Below are positions 23,157 to 35,127 of a stretch of 64,000 nucleotides of DNA, piece by piece. A program made the translations under genes and the position numbers. The stretch comes from Reclinomonas americana ATCC 50394. Its lineage: Eukaryota > Jakobida > Jakobea > Jakobida. The stretch is from contig PS015034.1 of assembly GCA_048213135.1 (NCBI GenBank), positions 74,054-138,053 on the forward strand, given 5' to 3'. The notes under the pieces were generated by a model. The model had not been told where the DNA came from and searched no databases. It saw only the letters and a program-made list of their open reading frames with translations. Every line of letters starts with the position of its first letter. The first letter of the stretch is position 1.

Positions 23157-23760
23157 CCCTGTGCTTCTCTGCTCTCCACGTCGTCGGTGCTGCGGTTCTT
23201 GTATGTCTCATGCGACCCTCTTCGTTGTACCATGGCTGTTTTTACGCTTCTATTCTCTTCGCCGCCGAAGTTTCCAAGTGGTCTTCGCCTTTCCGCCCTC
23301 GACTTCAGTGCCACGTGCTTTGTTGTGCCATGGCTGCAGTAATCTTCGTCAACTTCTGCTTCTCATCATTATCCAGTGATCCTCGCTTCTGCGACGTGCT
23401 TTGGCGGTGCTTCGTTTCTCTTCGCCGTCGACGATTCTAACCAAGTGTTCTCCACTTCTCTGCCCACGACTTTACTTTGTTGTCGCTTGTGCTTCTGAGC
23501 TCTTAATCCTCACTTCCCCATCCGCCTTCCTCTCTTCCCGCTCCTATACTGCTGCTGTCACTCTTGATTCCCTTCCCCTCCTCTCGCCTCCCCCTCCTCC
23601 ATATCATCTCGCCGTGACCTTCATTTCCGCACCGCTGAGAGATCTCTTTTCCGTCCACCCACTCGTACAGATGTTAATCTTAAACACAAGAGCAAAAACA
23701 CAACAAGCAACACAACTCTCTCTCTCTCTCACACACACACACACTCACACTCTTTTTTCG
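23157..23760. other. No gene seen; diverged short repeats
   Basis: The stretch after the gap contains loosely repeated words (CGACGTGCTTTG, GTGCCATGG, TCTTCGCCGTCGAC) and a (CT)n/(CA)n tract near 23719-23745. Open frames are Ser/Arg-rich low complexity with no domain. It lies 3' of the minus-strand Ala/Gln-rich gene and may include its 3' UTR. Confidence 0.45.
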
Positions 23761-23793
23761 CAACACTAACTACACACACAATCACACGCCACG

Positions 23794-25816
23794 CTATCTT
23801 GCCGCACACGCAGCCGCCGACGCTCGTGTCGCTGCTGGTGCTGACGGTGGTGGTGCACCGATGCTGCTGACCACCGACAGCGTCACCGACGAGTCTTGGT
23901 CCTGGTCCGCCGCCTCCCACCACATTTGAATCATTTCGTCCGACGGCACCGCCGGCACAGGTCCCACTCCATATTGATTCGTCACCGCGACGCAGTCATT
24001 CATCCACATCGTCACGCGTGACACCAGCTCCTGCCACAGGGCACGCAGGGTCGACTGGCGCGCCGCTCGCATATTGGCGTCGACGCGCGGATCAGCTGAA
24101 CCCATAATGGCCGCCGCACTGGCGGCAGCCGCCGCGGCACCGGGGCGACGCTGCTGCTGCTGTTGTGGTGGTGGTGGTGGTCTCTCTCCGTCAACCACGA
24201 TTCCCGACGGTCCAGCACCTGGCCTTCTTTGTGGCTGCTGTTGTTGCTGTTGTGGTTGTTGTTGTTGTTGTGCACTACCCTCTGCCTCGTCGGCTCCTCC
24301 ATCAGTCCACCCAGGCGCACTACACCTCAACTTGTGCACCATCAGGTTGTGCGTCGTCAGTGCCATTGACTGCGTCGAAGACGGTGAGTCATTCTCTCCC
24401 TGTAAGAGCAAGATAACAAATCAAGACGCAACAGGTCGGAAGGCCTTCGGGAGCAGGCGCTGCAGTTTTTGCAGCACCGACTCGGCCATTTGTGCGGCAG
24501 TGGCGGGCGCCGCCGCCACCAGCTCCGCCGCCTGCACGGCAGTCATGACGGGCGACGAGAAGGCCGAATCAGCCGGCGACGAGCCAAACGCCAGCGACAC
24601 CGACAAGCTGGAGCCCGGCATGGTCTGCGTGGACGAAGCCGCCGCCGACGTCGTCAGCAGGTGGGTAGTGGTACCGGTGCCCGACATGCGGCGGTCGCGG
24701 GCCTCCGCCGGCAACGCAAACGAATCGGTACGCTCCGACACATCGGCCGGCTCCACCGGCGCCGACGCCGACAGAGTGTTGGTGCCACCATCCGACGGTC
24801 CAATGCTGCGGTCGGCAGCCACCACGGCCAGTGCCGGCGATGGCTTGTACACACCTTGGTGTGCGTAGTCGGCCGGCGTGGCCGGGCAACCCAACGGCAT
24901 CATCACCGTGGGCGCACTCGGCGACAGCGGCGAGGCCTTGGTCGGNNNNNNNNNNNNNNNNNNNNCGTCTTTTGTGGTGACGGCGACGAGGCACTCAGCG
25001 TAATGGCCGCCGCAGCGTGCAGTGCACTCTCCGTGGCCGACGACACGCGCTGATGTACGTGCGGATGTCTTGCGGGTGTGACAGCGGGCGACGGCGACGT
25101 GGCTCCGACAGCCACCGCAGCGACAGCGGCCGCCATGGCCGCCGCCGCCGGCGCCATCGAGTCAGCCTCGGGATCCGCGTCCCACACCTCCTCCTCGTCG
25201 TCACCATCGGCCTCGGTCGCATCCTCATCGGGCACGCGCGGCACATCCACATCTGCCGCCGCTGCGACAGCAGCANNNNNNNNNNNNNNNNNNNNGCAGC
25301 AGCAGAACGCGGGGCCGGCGGCCGCTCCTCTTCCGACTCGGGCACATACGCATTCGTCGTGGTCCTTCTCGCCACATCCACACTATGCCGCGGCGGCTGC
25401 GCAATGGCCTGCAGCAGCGCCGGATGCCAGTCGGCAAACAGCGGCGTGGAACTCGAGCGCGAATGCATCGCCGCCGAGGTCGCCGGACACATGGCCACTC
25501 CCATTGCCGCCGCGCCACTGCCACTCCCAATGCTCTGCTGCAAATGATACGGCGACGCTGGTGGCTTTCTACTCGCCAACACATGCTGCTGCTGCTGCTG
25601 CTGCTGTCTATGATACGCATGATAAGCGGCCGCGGCCGCAGAGGGCGGCGATGACGGCAGCACTGTTTTTGAAGGTGTTGTTGTCAGAGGTGGTTTCTTG
25701 CTTGGTCGCTGATTGTTGGCGGCCTCACACAGGCCGGCCATGGCCTCGGCAATGGATGAGGAGGCATTGGAGTCTCCACTCGCCGTCGGGCGATGAAGGA
25801 ATCGGCGCGCCAACAT
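23794..25816 (-). CDS. Ala/Gln/Ser-rich protein of unknown function
   Basis: Two exons: 25816-24433 and 24399-23794, separated by a 33-nt intron whose donor is GTTGCGT. The coding strand runs from a Met at 25816 to a TAG at 23794. The protein is mostly disordered: poly-Gln near 25600 and 24240, poly-Ala blocks, an acidic patch (DGDDEEEVWDADPE) and Ser/Pro/Thr-rich spacers. Two more ordered stretches stand out: a segment around LFADWHPALLQAIAQPP in the first third and a C-terminal helix-rich segment (TLRALWQELVSRVTMWMND, then DEMIQMWWEAADQDQ). I recognise no family. Two 20-N gaps (24946 and 25276) interrupt exon 1, so its exact length and frame continuity are unproven. Composition suggests a nuclear or regulatory protein, but that is only a guess. 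Confidence 0.65.
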
Positions 25817-26596
25817 CGGGCGGCTATGATGCGGCGAGTGAGTGAGAGAATGTGTGTGTGAGAGAGAGATGGATAGAGAGAGGTGGAAAAGAGGAAGGGA
25901 GAGTGTGGAGGGACGAGGAAGGAGGAGAGAGAGAGGCCCCGTTTGGCAAGCATAACGGGTAGTGTGCGTGATCTTTCACGGCGCGGGAATATGCGAAAGT
26001 GTCAGAGCGCGCGCGTGTGTGAGAGAGAGGAGAGGAGGTGAGAGGAGGTGAGGAGAGTGAGCGAGTGCGCGTGTGTGAGAGTGCGTGCTGACGATTGGCG
26101 CGCACTTCACGAAAAAGGATATCCGGTTCCGCCGGGTACTCACACAAAAGACACGCGAGGAGAAGGAATGCACACACGCGCATCAGCCACGCGCGTGCGC
26201 CACATGAAAGAGCAGTGCGTGCACGCGAGTGTGAGCAGTGTGTCGCTACAATGAAAAAAAGTGTGTGAGAAGTCACGAGATGTCTCATCACCACGCGTGT
26301 GCGACGAAAATAACTTCTCTCAAGTGCGCGCGCGCGAAAACACCGCGTGTGCGTGTGTGTGCTGAGTCGCGACTCACCAGTAGAGACGCGAAGGTTCGTG
26401 TGTCGTGCGTTCGTGAAACGAAGAATCTTTGGGTCACCGTTGGCGTGAATGGAATTGCGCGATCGGAGGTAACCCCTTCATGAGAAACACAATGCGACAC
26501 ACGCGCATGTGGTAGAGAGGCTCGACGCTGCGGGTCGATCACAAAATAGGCGAGTTGTCTGTCCTTTGTCTTCATTCACGATTTGCTGCAGATCTC
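25817..26596. other. Intergenic, low complexity; no gene seen
   Basis: It is rich in GAGA and GTGT runs (25840-26080) and CG-containing repeats of the form GCGTGTGTGAGAG. It includes the upstream region of the Ala/Gln-rich gene. No frame shows a domain or splice-supported continuity. Confidence 0.5.
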
Positions 26597-27260
26597 TCAT
26601 GATCGATGGACGGATGGTGCCCTCTCACTCCAGCAGAGTACGCGTGGCCGACTACCGCCAGTAGCCTCCCGGACGGAGCCCCTGCTTCACCCTCCAAGGA
26701 CCAATCCAACCTCCATGAGCCTCCATTATACCCACCCTCAAGGCTTGTGCTGGCGACGATCGAGACACGGAGCGTGATCGAGGACGAGTCTGGCCATGGA
26801 ACGACCGCGGTGGCGACGAGCGAGTGGTGGTGCCACCCCGTGCATGTGACCGATGCCTGGCCCAACGCCGTCGACGTGAAGTCTGCGGACGACGCCTGGT
26901 CGAACGCCGCACGTTGCCTTGCCGACGGAACCTCTGCATCACCAGCCACTGAACGATCAACCCTTCGTGAGTCCTCATTATACCCACCCCCCCCAGGCAG
27001 GAGACGATGATCAAGACGTGGAACGAGACACTGTGCCGCCATCGGTACAACGCAACAATGGACGGATGGTTCCTCCCCTCTGCAGAGAACGCCTGGCCGA
27101 CTGCCCCCCGCAACAGTTACCCTCCGGACGGAGCTCCTGCTTCAACCTCCAAGGACCAATCAACTCTCCGTGAGCCTCCAATATACCCACCCTCAAGGCT
27201 TACGCAGACGGCGATCGAGACACGGAGCAAGACGCAAGACGAGTCTGGAACGACTGCGAA
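26597..27260. repeat. Three diverged copies of an intergenic repeat
   Basis: Copies lie at about 26597-26800, 26860-27030 and 27052-27250. Shared words are GCCTGGCCGAC or close variants, CGGACGGAGC(C/T)CCTGCTTC, CTCCAAGGACCAATC, TATACCCACCC and CGATCGAGACACGGAGC. Copy 2 is the most diverged. Frames through the copies do not stay in register, and no transposase, terminal inverted repeat or target duplication is visible. Confidence 0.6.
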
Positions 27261-27630
27261 GACAGACGGACTGCTTTCATGTGACCGCCCGCCGCAACAA
27301 CGCCGCAGCCTTCGGGCCACTGACCCCAAGCGTCGTTTTTGCGCACTTGCGTTCTAAGCGCTAGCAACAGCGCCCATGCTGAAACATTTTGCGCCACGAA
27401 ATCCTTTTGAGGCCATCACGCGTTTGATTGGCTTTGTCTCCTGAAAGGGAAGATGTCTGTTGGAGAAGATTTATCTAGTGTTGATTATTGTTGGTGTGCC
27501 AATGGTCATCGTCGGCAAGGGATTTGTGGACATTTGTCGCATTATTGTGGTGAAAGAAGTGTTTCTCTTTCTCACTTGCAATTGTCACTCATCCTCGTCG
27601 CCTCAAAGAACACCTCCACAAAACGTCTGA

Positions 27631-27702
27631 GCCTGCGTAGCATAGTGGTATTGCGTCGCACTCGTAATGCGAAGGTCGGGTGTTCAATTCACCCCGCAGG
27701 CA
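27631..27702 (+). tRNA. tRNA-Thr (anticodon CGT)
   Basis: A 72-nt cloverleaf folds cleanly. The acceptor stem GCCTGCG (27631-27637) pairs with CGCAGGC (27695-27701), with discriminator A at 27702. The anticodon stem TCGCA/TGCGA (27656-27660 and 27668-27672) encloses loop CTCGTAA, giving anticodon CGT at 27663-27665, which reads ACG. The T arm GGGTG-TTCAATT-CACCC spans 27678-27694. The D stem has three clear pairs. There is no intron and no encoded CCA, as in eukaryotic nuclear genes. A T4 run at 27708-27711 is the expected RNA polymerase III terminator. Confidence 0.9.
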
Positions 27703-27707
27703 TCGAC

Positions 27708-27711
27708 TTTT
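27708..27711 (+). terminator. RNA polymerase III T4 terminator of tRNA-Thr
   Basis: Four consecutive T residues begin 6 nt after the tRNA 3' end, the usual position for Pol III termination. Confidence 0.7.
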
Positions 27712-27996
27712 GCTCCCCATGACGCCACGCACTCCGAAGAGCTCTCGACCCTTCTCCACCCTCAAGAAACAACGTCCTCCCTCTTCTTTCATTTTTCTTT
27801 TTTTGTTGTGGTCCATTCACGCGCGCTGTCATCATCTCCGCCGCCAAATGTGCGGTGGTGATAAGCCGCACAAACTGCAAGCTGCGCGGGAAGCTGCATG
27901 AGTTTTGCGCGGGAACCGATCATGCATGCGAATGGCTGGCTGCCAGTGCTGCGGTGAAGGAAAAGAGAAACAAGTGACGCCACAGTGCACCTTCAA

Positions 27997-30900
27997 TCAT
28001 ATCTTCAACCCCGACGTGCAGTCCCCACTCGTCGCACACGCCGTTGCCGTCGACGTGGCCACCACGACGCTCTTCGGCACACACTGCTTTGTTGACGCAG
28101 TGAATGTCCACGAGCCGCATGCGGATAATTGGGAGCACCACAACGAGCATGCTTGTGGTCCGGTTGTGGTGGTGATGGCCCACGTGAGATCGCCACCAGG
28201 TCGATCTGAATGCCAACAACCACCAACTCATCAGCACAACTCTCATCACTGCAACAACATTCCAGCTACTCACCCGTTCTAGTCTGGAAGCCGCTGCTGT
28301 CATATGCCGCCGCACTCGTCTTGCGTCCCGATACCAAGCAGAAATGCGAGCCACACACGTTGCTGGTCTCTGCATTGGCTGCGGTTGCTGGCACGTTACT
28401 CTGCATGAAATAAGAAGGTGAGCTCGCCATTTCCTCACGGACTCCCTTCTTCGATCTCCGATTACGTACCCTCAGCGTGCACACACTCACGCCAAGTGTG
28501 TTTGAGGCCGCAGCAGCATCCAGAAATGTCCACGATCGACATTGTGTGGAATCGTCGCACGCCTCGCAGCATGCCACCTCGCTTCGAACAGAGACGATGG
28601 TGGCCAAGATGGTGCCGCCGGGTCGATCCACAGCCTCGAACTGACACACTTCCAGCGCGGCTGCTCGGTATGGCGAAGAGTGAGACGACAGATGACGATG
28701 GTACACCTGAGCTGACAAGGCAACGCAACGGGCCACGACGCCGTTCTGCGGCACTGTTGAACAACCCGCATTTGATGCTGTATTCACGCACGGCAATCAT
28801 TGTCAGCAAATGCCCATTTATCTTTAACTTTTTGCACAGAGAGAGAGAGAGAGAGAGAGAGATCAGCAAGTAAAAACAAGGTGACCTTCCGTTGCCCTCG
28901 CAAGAGCCACTTCGACACAGAGACAGAGAGAGAATACTGAACAGAATACAGAGTCTCCCTTTGTTGCAACTAGATGCACACCCGCACGCAGAATTCGTAT
29001 TCTTGTGTCTCCTCACCATTGCTGTCTTGCCTTCACCATAACACTTCCGATCTCCGCTCTTCTCTCTATTCTAATACTTCGCCCAGTACCCTTTCCTCCA
29101 AATTCCCCCCTTACCATCTCCTCCCCCTTTCCCCTTTCCCTCTCTTCCTCCTTTCCTTCTTTTCCCTCTCTTCTCCCCTTTCCTTCTCTTCCCCTTTTTA
29201 TCTCTTCCTCCTTCCCTTCTCTTCCCTGTTTCCATCCCTTCCTCCTTTCCCTCTCTTCCCCCTCTTCCCCCTTCCCCTGTCTACCCTCCCTTCCCTTCCT
29301 CATTACACACCATACACAATCATGAACTGCTTGGTGTACGTCAGCGCGCCATCGCTCACTTGCACAAACACTTGCAGTCGCCGACTCAGCGGCGGAGCCA
29401 CCGACAGCGTCAGCTGATTGCCACCAACCAGACTGAACATAGCCGCATGCACGCCACCCACAATGCTAAACGTCGCCGTCTGTCCCGTGTTGAGATCCAC
29501 CATGCTCAGTGTGCCCACCGTGAATGGCACCGTCGCACTCGAGTATGTCTGCGAGCCCGATAGCAGAATGTCGCTCGGTGCCACACTCCCTGCACATTCA
29601 CACAGACACAGTTCAGCTCTCTTTTCTCGGTCTCCACTCTCTCTCTCTCCTCTCCCTCTTCACTTTATCTCCCTCTCCCTCTTCACTTTATCTCCCTCTT
29701 CCTCTCAATCTCTCCATCTCCGCTCTCCATCTCCCCTATCTCTCAGCATCCTCTCTCTCCCCTACCTTCTCCCTTCTCCCTCTTCCCCCCGCCCTCACCC
29801 TCTCCTCTCCCTCCGCCCTCTCTCTATCTCTCTTTCTCTCTCTCTCTCTCTGTTCCTCCCCCTTTCCCTTTCCCTTCCCTCTCCCTCTCCTTTTCCCTCC
29901 CCCTCTCCTTTCCCCTCCCCCTCTCCCTGCCACCCCTTTCACTCACCAATCGCAAAGGCCGACAAAGCAACATACGCGCTAGTTGATGCCCATCGCGTGC
30001 ACAGCTCGTACGTGCCACCAGTCGCACCCGCCGCGCCAATCGTCAGTGTGATGCTGTTCGAATTGGTGAATGCACTGCTAATGCTAGTGCTGGCGACGGC
30101 CGTCGGCGGTGTCGTCGCGCCGCATCGGGGGGTCGCGAGCACGTAGGCTGATGCATCCGCCGAGTTGTTCAGCAGCCCGTATCCCGCCACCGTCACCAGC
30201 TGGCCCGCCAGTGGCGACACGAAGGTGGCCGACAGTGATGTCACGGTGAGCACTGCATTGTGGGCAAAGGCAATCAGCATCATCAGGTGCCGCCACATTC
30301 ATGCACATACCCTCTCAATCATCACTCACCGGCCGTCACACTGAACGTCTTGTCGACAAACATGGGCGGTGTGCCGTTGTCAAACGAGCGAATCGAGACA
30401 ACCAGCGGACTCCCCACCTGTCCCGCAGATGGCATCTGCAGCTGTGCGCCGCCACCACTCAGAGAGAACACATTGCTGTTCGCTCCGCCAGTGATAATGT
30501 ATGTGTACGACTGGCCTCCGTCACTGTCGCTCGTGCTCATCGTGCACACAGGCATGTTGGCCGTCGACGGCGCAACATAGGTGGTGGTCGAGCACACAAT
30601 ATCGGTCGGCGTCGAGTTGGAAGTGGTGAAGGACGTGGTAGAGCCGGTGAGAGTGCTGGGCACGGTGGAGGTGGAGAGGGCACGGAAGTAGTACGTCCAG
30701 TTGGCGGCGAGCGATGTCAGTGACGCAGTCAGGGCGGTGCTGGAGGCAACGCCGGAGGTGGCCGGTGTGGCCGAGACGATGACGGAGCCGATGGTGAGTC
30801 GGCGGATGGTATAGCCATTGATTTCTGAGATGACGAACTCTGAGGAAACAGCACAGCATCGCTGTTGCACAAGACACTCGCACCTGCAATACACAATGTC

Positions 30901-33900
30901 GACGACGCGGCATCATATGCCATGAAAATCTGCATACAATGTACACAATTAGCTCACGTGTACAGCCGCATATGCACGCAATGGACGGAGCTAACCGGAC
31001 TGTTCAACCGAGCAGTGGTGAGCGGGCTTCCATCCGCCGATCCAACAACTCCCGCTGCACCTGCTATGGTTGTCACAGCACCGGTGCTTACAACGATTTG
31101 CCGAATTATGTGACTACCCCTCTTCTCGGATCGCGTTGGATAAGAACACGCGAAATAAAGGAACTATGCACGAAACGCAACATCGGAGACGTAAAAAACG
31201 CCTCGACCTCGATCTAGCTGGATGCCGATAGGCGTGTTGAACAGAGCGGCAGTGCCTGTACCATCTGTCGAGCCTGCAGCGCCGGTAAGCGAACCGGCCA
31301 GAGTCGACACAGTCATCGCCAGCATGTCAATTGCACGAATGTTGTGGCGCAGTCGGTCAGCTGCTCATTTCACGGGTGTGAGAGCGTATCACTTACGTCG
31401 GTGACCAATATGACGCGGAGATTAGTGTACACACCGACATAGAGTCGATTGGCCGTCGCGTCCACAACCAAGCCAGTCGGCCCATCAAACCGGGCTGTTG
31501 TTGCGCACGCTCCATCAACCATTCCCGACGACCCCATCGTACCGCAGTAGGTGGTGACTTCGCCGCCGTATGTGACCTACGAGAGGCAATCTAAGTTGCG
31601 CACTACACAAGGAACAATCGACGCAAGTGCGTGTACGCACCTTCCTGACCGCAGAGTTGCTCAAGTCACCTACGTACATCACTTTGTTGGCCGCATCCAC
31701 CACGATACCGTGCGGTTGGTTAAACCGCGCACTCGAACCCATGCCATCCGCAGCGCCTGCCGACCCATTACCAGCCAGCGTTGACAAAAACCCGGAAGGA
31801 GTACTCACGCGGATTGTGTAGTTCCACAACTACACAGTCTGAAGTTGAGAAACGAAGCAGTACTCGCTGAACGAGACTAACGCAACATCAGCAATGTACA
31901 TGTATCCGGTCGTCGAGTCAATTGACAGATCGGTGGGCTTGTTGAACTGAGCAGCAGTGCCGATTCCGTCGACCAGGCCCCACATTCCCGCCGTTCCCAG
32001 AAACGTCGACACCACACCTCCACTCGTCACTCGTCGAACTGTGTGGTTTTGCTGATCACACACAAATGCCGTGCCCGATGCGTCGATCGCAATACTCTGC
32101 CAGTCACCTCAATAGTGAGAAAAACCAGCTCGTGACAAGTGGGATGAGAACTCACAATCGGTCTGTTAAAACGAGCAGCAGTCCCCGTGCCATCTGTTGT
32201 TCCAGCCATGCCTGCTGAACCCAACCACGTTGACATCGCTGGCGTGATACCGAACGCAGCCGCAGTGGGCGCCCATTCAAACGAGTTGCTCATTGTCGAG
32301 GCCGCCACAGAGTTGCCCACCATAGCATTCAATGTCGCCGACGATGCTGTCACACTGTTGGCCGCAAGCGTGGCCAACGATTGGGTTGCTGTGATGCATC
32401 AACAAGGAAGAGAAGCACAGTGAATGACCAGCAATGTAAACAGGTGAATGAAGCGGAGAATGCAAAGAAGGAAGATGAGGAAGAAGAAGAACGAGAGGGA
32501 GGAGGAGGGGGAGGAGGAGGGGGAGTGAAAGCAGAGAACGGCAGACATCGCCTCACCTGTGGTGATGGTGAATGCCTTGTCGAAGAACAGCGGCGGCGAT
32601 CCATTGTCCGTCGACCGTATTGTCACCGCAAGCGAGCTGCCCACCTGCCCCGCCGCCACAATCACCAGCGACTGCCCGCTGATCGAAAACACCGCACTAT
32701 TGGCGCCACCGACAATCGAGTACGTGAACGACTGGCCTGCATTCGCGTCCGTCGTCTGCAGCGCACACACGACTTGATTCGCCACCGACGGCGACACATA
32801 CGTCGTCGACGAGCAGCTAATGTCGGTCGGAGCCACATTGGTGGTGGTGGTGACTGACACGGTCGCGCCGCTGATCGTGCTAGGCGTGGAGGTGACACCG
32901 ACAGCCCGCAAATAGTACGTCCAGTTGCTCACCAATCCAGTCAACGAGGCGGTGATCGAGGTGGCAACAGAGCCAGTAGCGGTGGCAGGTGTGGCCGACA
33001 CCAACTGGGATGACAGCGAGAGGCGACGGATAATGTGCGTGGTGTAATCGGCAACCAGCATAGATGCAGTCGATGCATCGAAGGCGACGTGGACAGGCGA
33101 GTTGAAGCGTGCCACGGTCAGAGCGCTGCCGTTGGCTGAGCCACTCACACCCGCCGCGCCGCCAATTGTCGACACTGACGAGTCTGACACACGAAGTTGC
33201 CGCACGGTGTTGTTGGTAGACTGAGACACTCAAGCAGTCAGAATCGAATGCAGAGGGTGTGGAGTATGGGACACGCTCAACATCGGCAACATAGATGACG
33301 TTGTTTCCTGCGTCGTATCCCAGTCCAACAGGTGTATTGAACCGAGCAGCCGTTCCTGGTGCGCATCGATAAGCACGAAAGCAATCGATCACACTGAGTT
33401 GCACACGATGATAAACTCACCGGTGGCATCCGTGGATCCAGATGCGCCGCTCGTCGAACCCGCCACCGTCGTCACCGTCATCCCCACAGTGTCAATGGCT
33501 CGGATGGAGTTGTTCACGCGGTCGACTGCACTCACGCATAACCAAGCAGAAGGCGCAGATGAGAATGAGAAATGCGCTGTGACTCTCCTCGTTCTCAGCT
33601 CACCAACATACAGCGTGGATCCGACGAGCAGCACGCCATTAGGACCACCGAATCGCGCCGCTCCCGCACACGCACCATCGGCAGTACCACTCATGCCCGC
33701 CGTGCCGCAAAAGGTCGTCACCGCACCAGCATAGGTCACTCGCCGAATGGCGTTGTTGAGCCAGTCGCCCACAAACACCACTTGGTTCGTGGCATCCACC
33801 GCCACACCCATCGGCTGATTGAAAGAGGCGGCCGCACCCGAGGCATTGGCACTCCCCGATGCCCCATTGCCTGCCAGCGTGGTGACCACGGCCGCCGGTG

Positions 33901-34090
33901 TGACGGCGCGAACGGCGTGGTTCGTCAACTATGGGAGAGAGACGCACAGAGTTAGCAGAATGCATCAAGCAGTGTGATCATGTATGCCTCTACATACTCA
34001 CATCGGCGACATACATCGTTCCCGTGGTTTGGTCGATGGCGAGGCCGGCAACACTGTGAGCGTGCTGGATGAGTGAAGGAGAGAGAGAGA

Positions 34091-34145
<55 letters not shown>

Positions 34146-35043
34146 GAGTACGGTACGTACGTTACGTTTACGTACGTCGTCGTCGTCCGTCCTACCGTCC
34201 GTCGTCCGTACCGTACCGTCCCGGACCGGGACCGGGACCCGGTACCGGTACCGGGTTCGGTCCGGTACCGGANNNNNNNNNNNNNNNNNNNNGAGAGAGA
34301 GAGAGAGAGCACATGGACGCACTTTTTGAACTGCGCTGCCACTCCTGTGCCATCCGCGAGGCCGCACGTGGTGCCAGCAAAGGTTGTCACCGTTGCTGCA
34401 GGCGTGATGCGCCGAATGCGACAGTTGCTGTCATTGCACGTGCAGGAGTGAGAGAGGAGAGACGAATCAACAATCGACAGACAACGACGAGGGAAGAGTG
34501 CATGCATTACAAACCCGTAATCGCCGACATACACGTTGCCGCCAGCGTCAAAGACCAGTCCCTGTCGAGGTATCTGTTAGTACATCACACAGGACATGCA
34601 GAAGGGGCAGCTGCGGCCACACCATTGGATTTGTGAATCGCGCACTGGCCCCAACGCCATTGGTGGTTCCCGATGAGCTCGCCGTGCCCGCAAAAGTGGA
34701 GACAGTGGCAGAGGAGGCACCAATGGCCGGTGCATAGGGTGACCACTCGAACGAGTTGGTGGTGCCGCCGGCGATGTTATTGGGATTGACCCACGCATTG
34801 AGAGTGGCCGTCGAGCCAGTGATGTTGTTGGCGACAGCGGTGGTCACTGTCTGCGCGTCTACGTGGAGAGCAACAGGTGACACGTGAGTGGGCGTGTCCT
34901 CGCTGCGCTCGCTCACAAGCAACGCGCGAAGCGCAACTTGCAGCGACGGCGAGCAAGTGAACGAGCAAGAGGACGACAGCAGTCGCGCAAAAGTACCCTC
35001 GAGTGACAGTGAGTCGAACAGTGCGAGAGGTAGGAGAAATCAT
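27997..35043 (-). CDS. Secreted NHL-repeat/cadherin-like/PAN protein, copy A
   Basis: Exon 1 begins at 35043 with a hydrophobic signal sequence (ATAVVLLLVHLLAVAASCAS). It splices in phase to an immunoglobulin/FN3-like strand module (ATLNAWVNPNN, TNSFEWSP, 34860-34615). Many short exons then alternate NHL propeller strands (ARFNQPHGIVVDAANKVMYV, NNAIRRVTYAG, VSTFLGTAGM). Two cadherin-like modules follow FN3-like linkers (APTDISCSSTTYVSP...STDNGSPPLFFDKAF near 32800-32560; TPTDIVCSTTTYVAP... near 30600-30330), and one more lies at 29590-29312. Two PAN/Apple-type cysteine modules close the protein (exons 28769-28470, about 28403-28256 and 28205-27997; VDRPGG...CCEAC...CRSWTF and DRPGGDLTW...CGSWTF), ending GLKI. 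The last exon is visible only in a frame without its own start codon. Extracellular, perhaps adhesive, by inference. It is 86% or more alike to copy B over most of its length by eye; no identity was computed. Confidence 0.75.
29600..29940. repeat. Long homopyrimidine tract in the NHL gene A intron
   Basis: About 320 nt of the plus strand are almost only C and T (CTCTCC, CCCTCTCC, TTTCCC blocks); the sister tract in copy B is at 36690-36965 and is shorter. A second tract lies at 29100-29290 (copy B 36225-36380). All are intronic. Confidence 0.85.
34144..34272. repeat. CpG-rich cryptic repeat (CGTA, CCGT, ACCGGG words) beside (GA)n
   Basis: Immediately after a (GA)n run, the intron of NHL copy A contains clustered CGTACGTA-type, CGTCGTC-type, ACCGTCC-type and ACCGGGACCGGG-type words, ending at a 20-N gap. 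The copy B counterpart (41199-41213) also runs straight into a gap after ACGTACTTACG. Confidence 0.7.
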
Positions 35044-35127
35044 GCGCTGCCATGAAAACATGAAACAGAGACCAAGGAAATGGAAACGGTTGAAACTCCA
35101 ATTTGGCGCCAGAATTATCAACAATGC

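Noticed and set aside
26597-27260. Non-LTR or LTR retroelement
   Set aside because: No reverse transcriptase, terminal repeat or poly(A) end is visible.
27905-28282. Plus-strand frame of 125 residues over the last NHL copy A exon
   Set aside because: The copy B counterpart is interrupted, while the spliced minus-strand frame ends at the same LKI stop in both copies.
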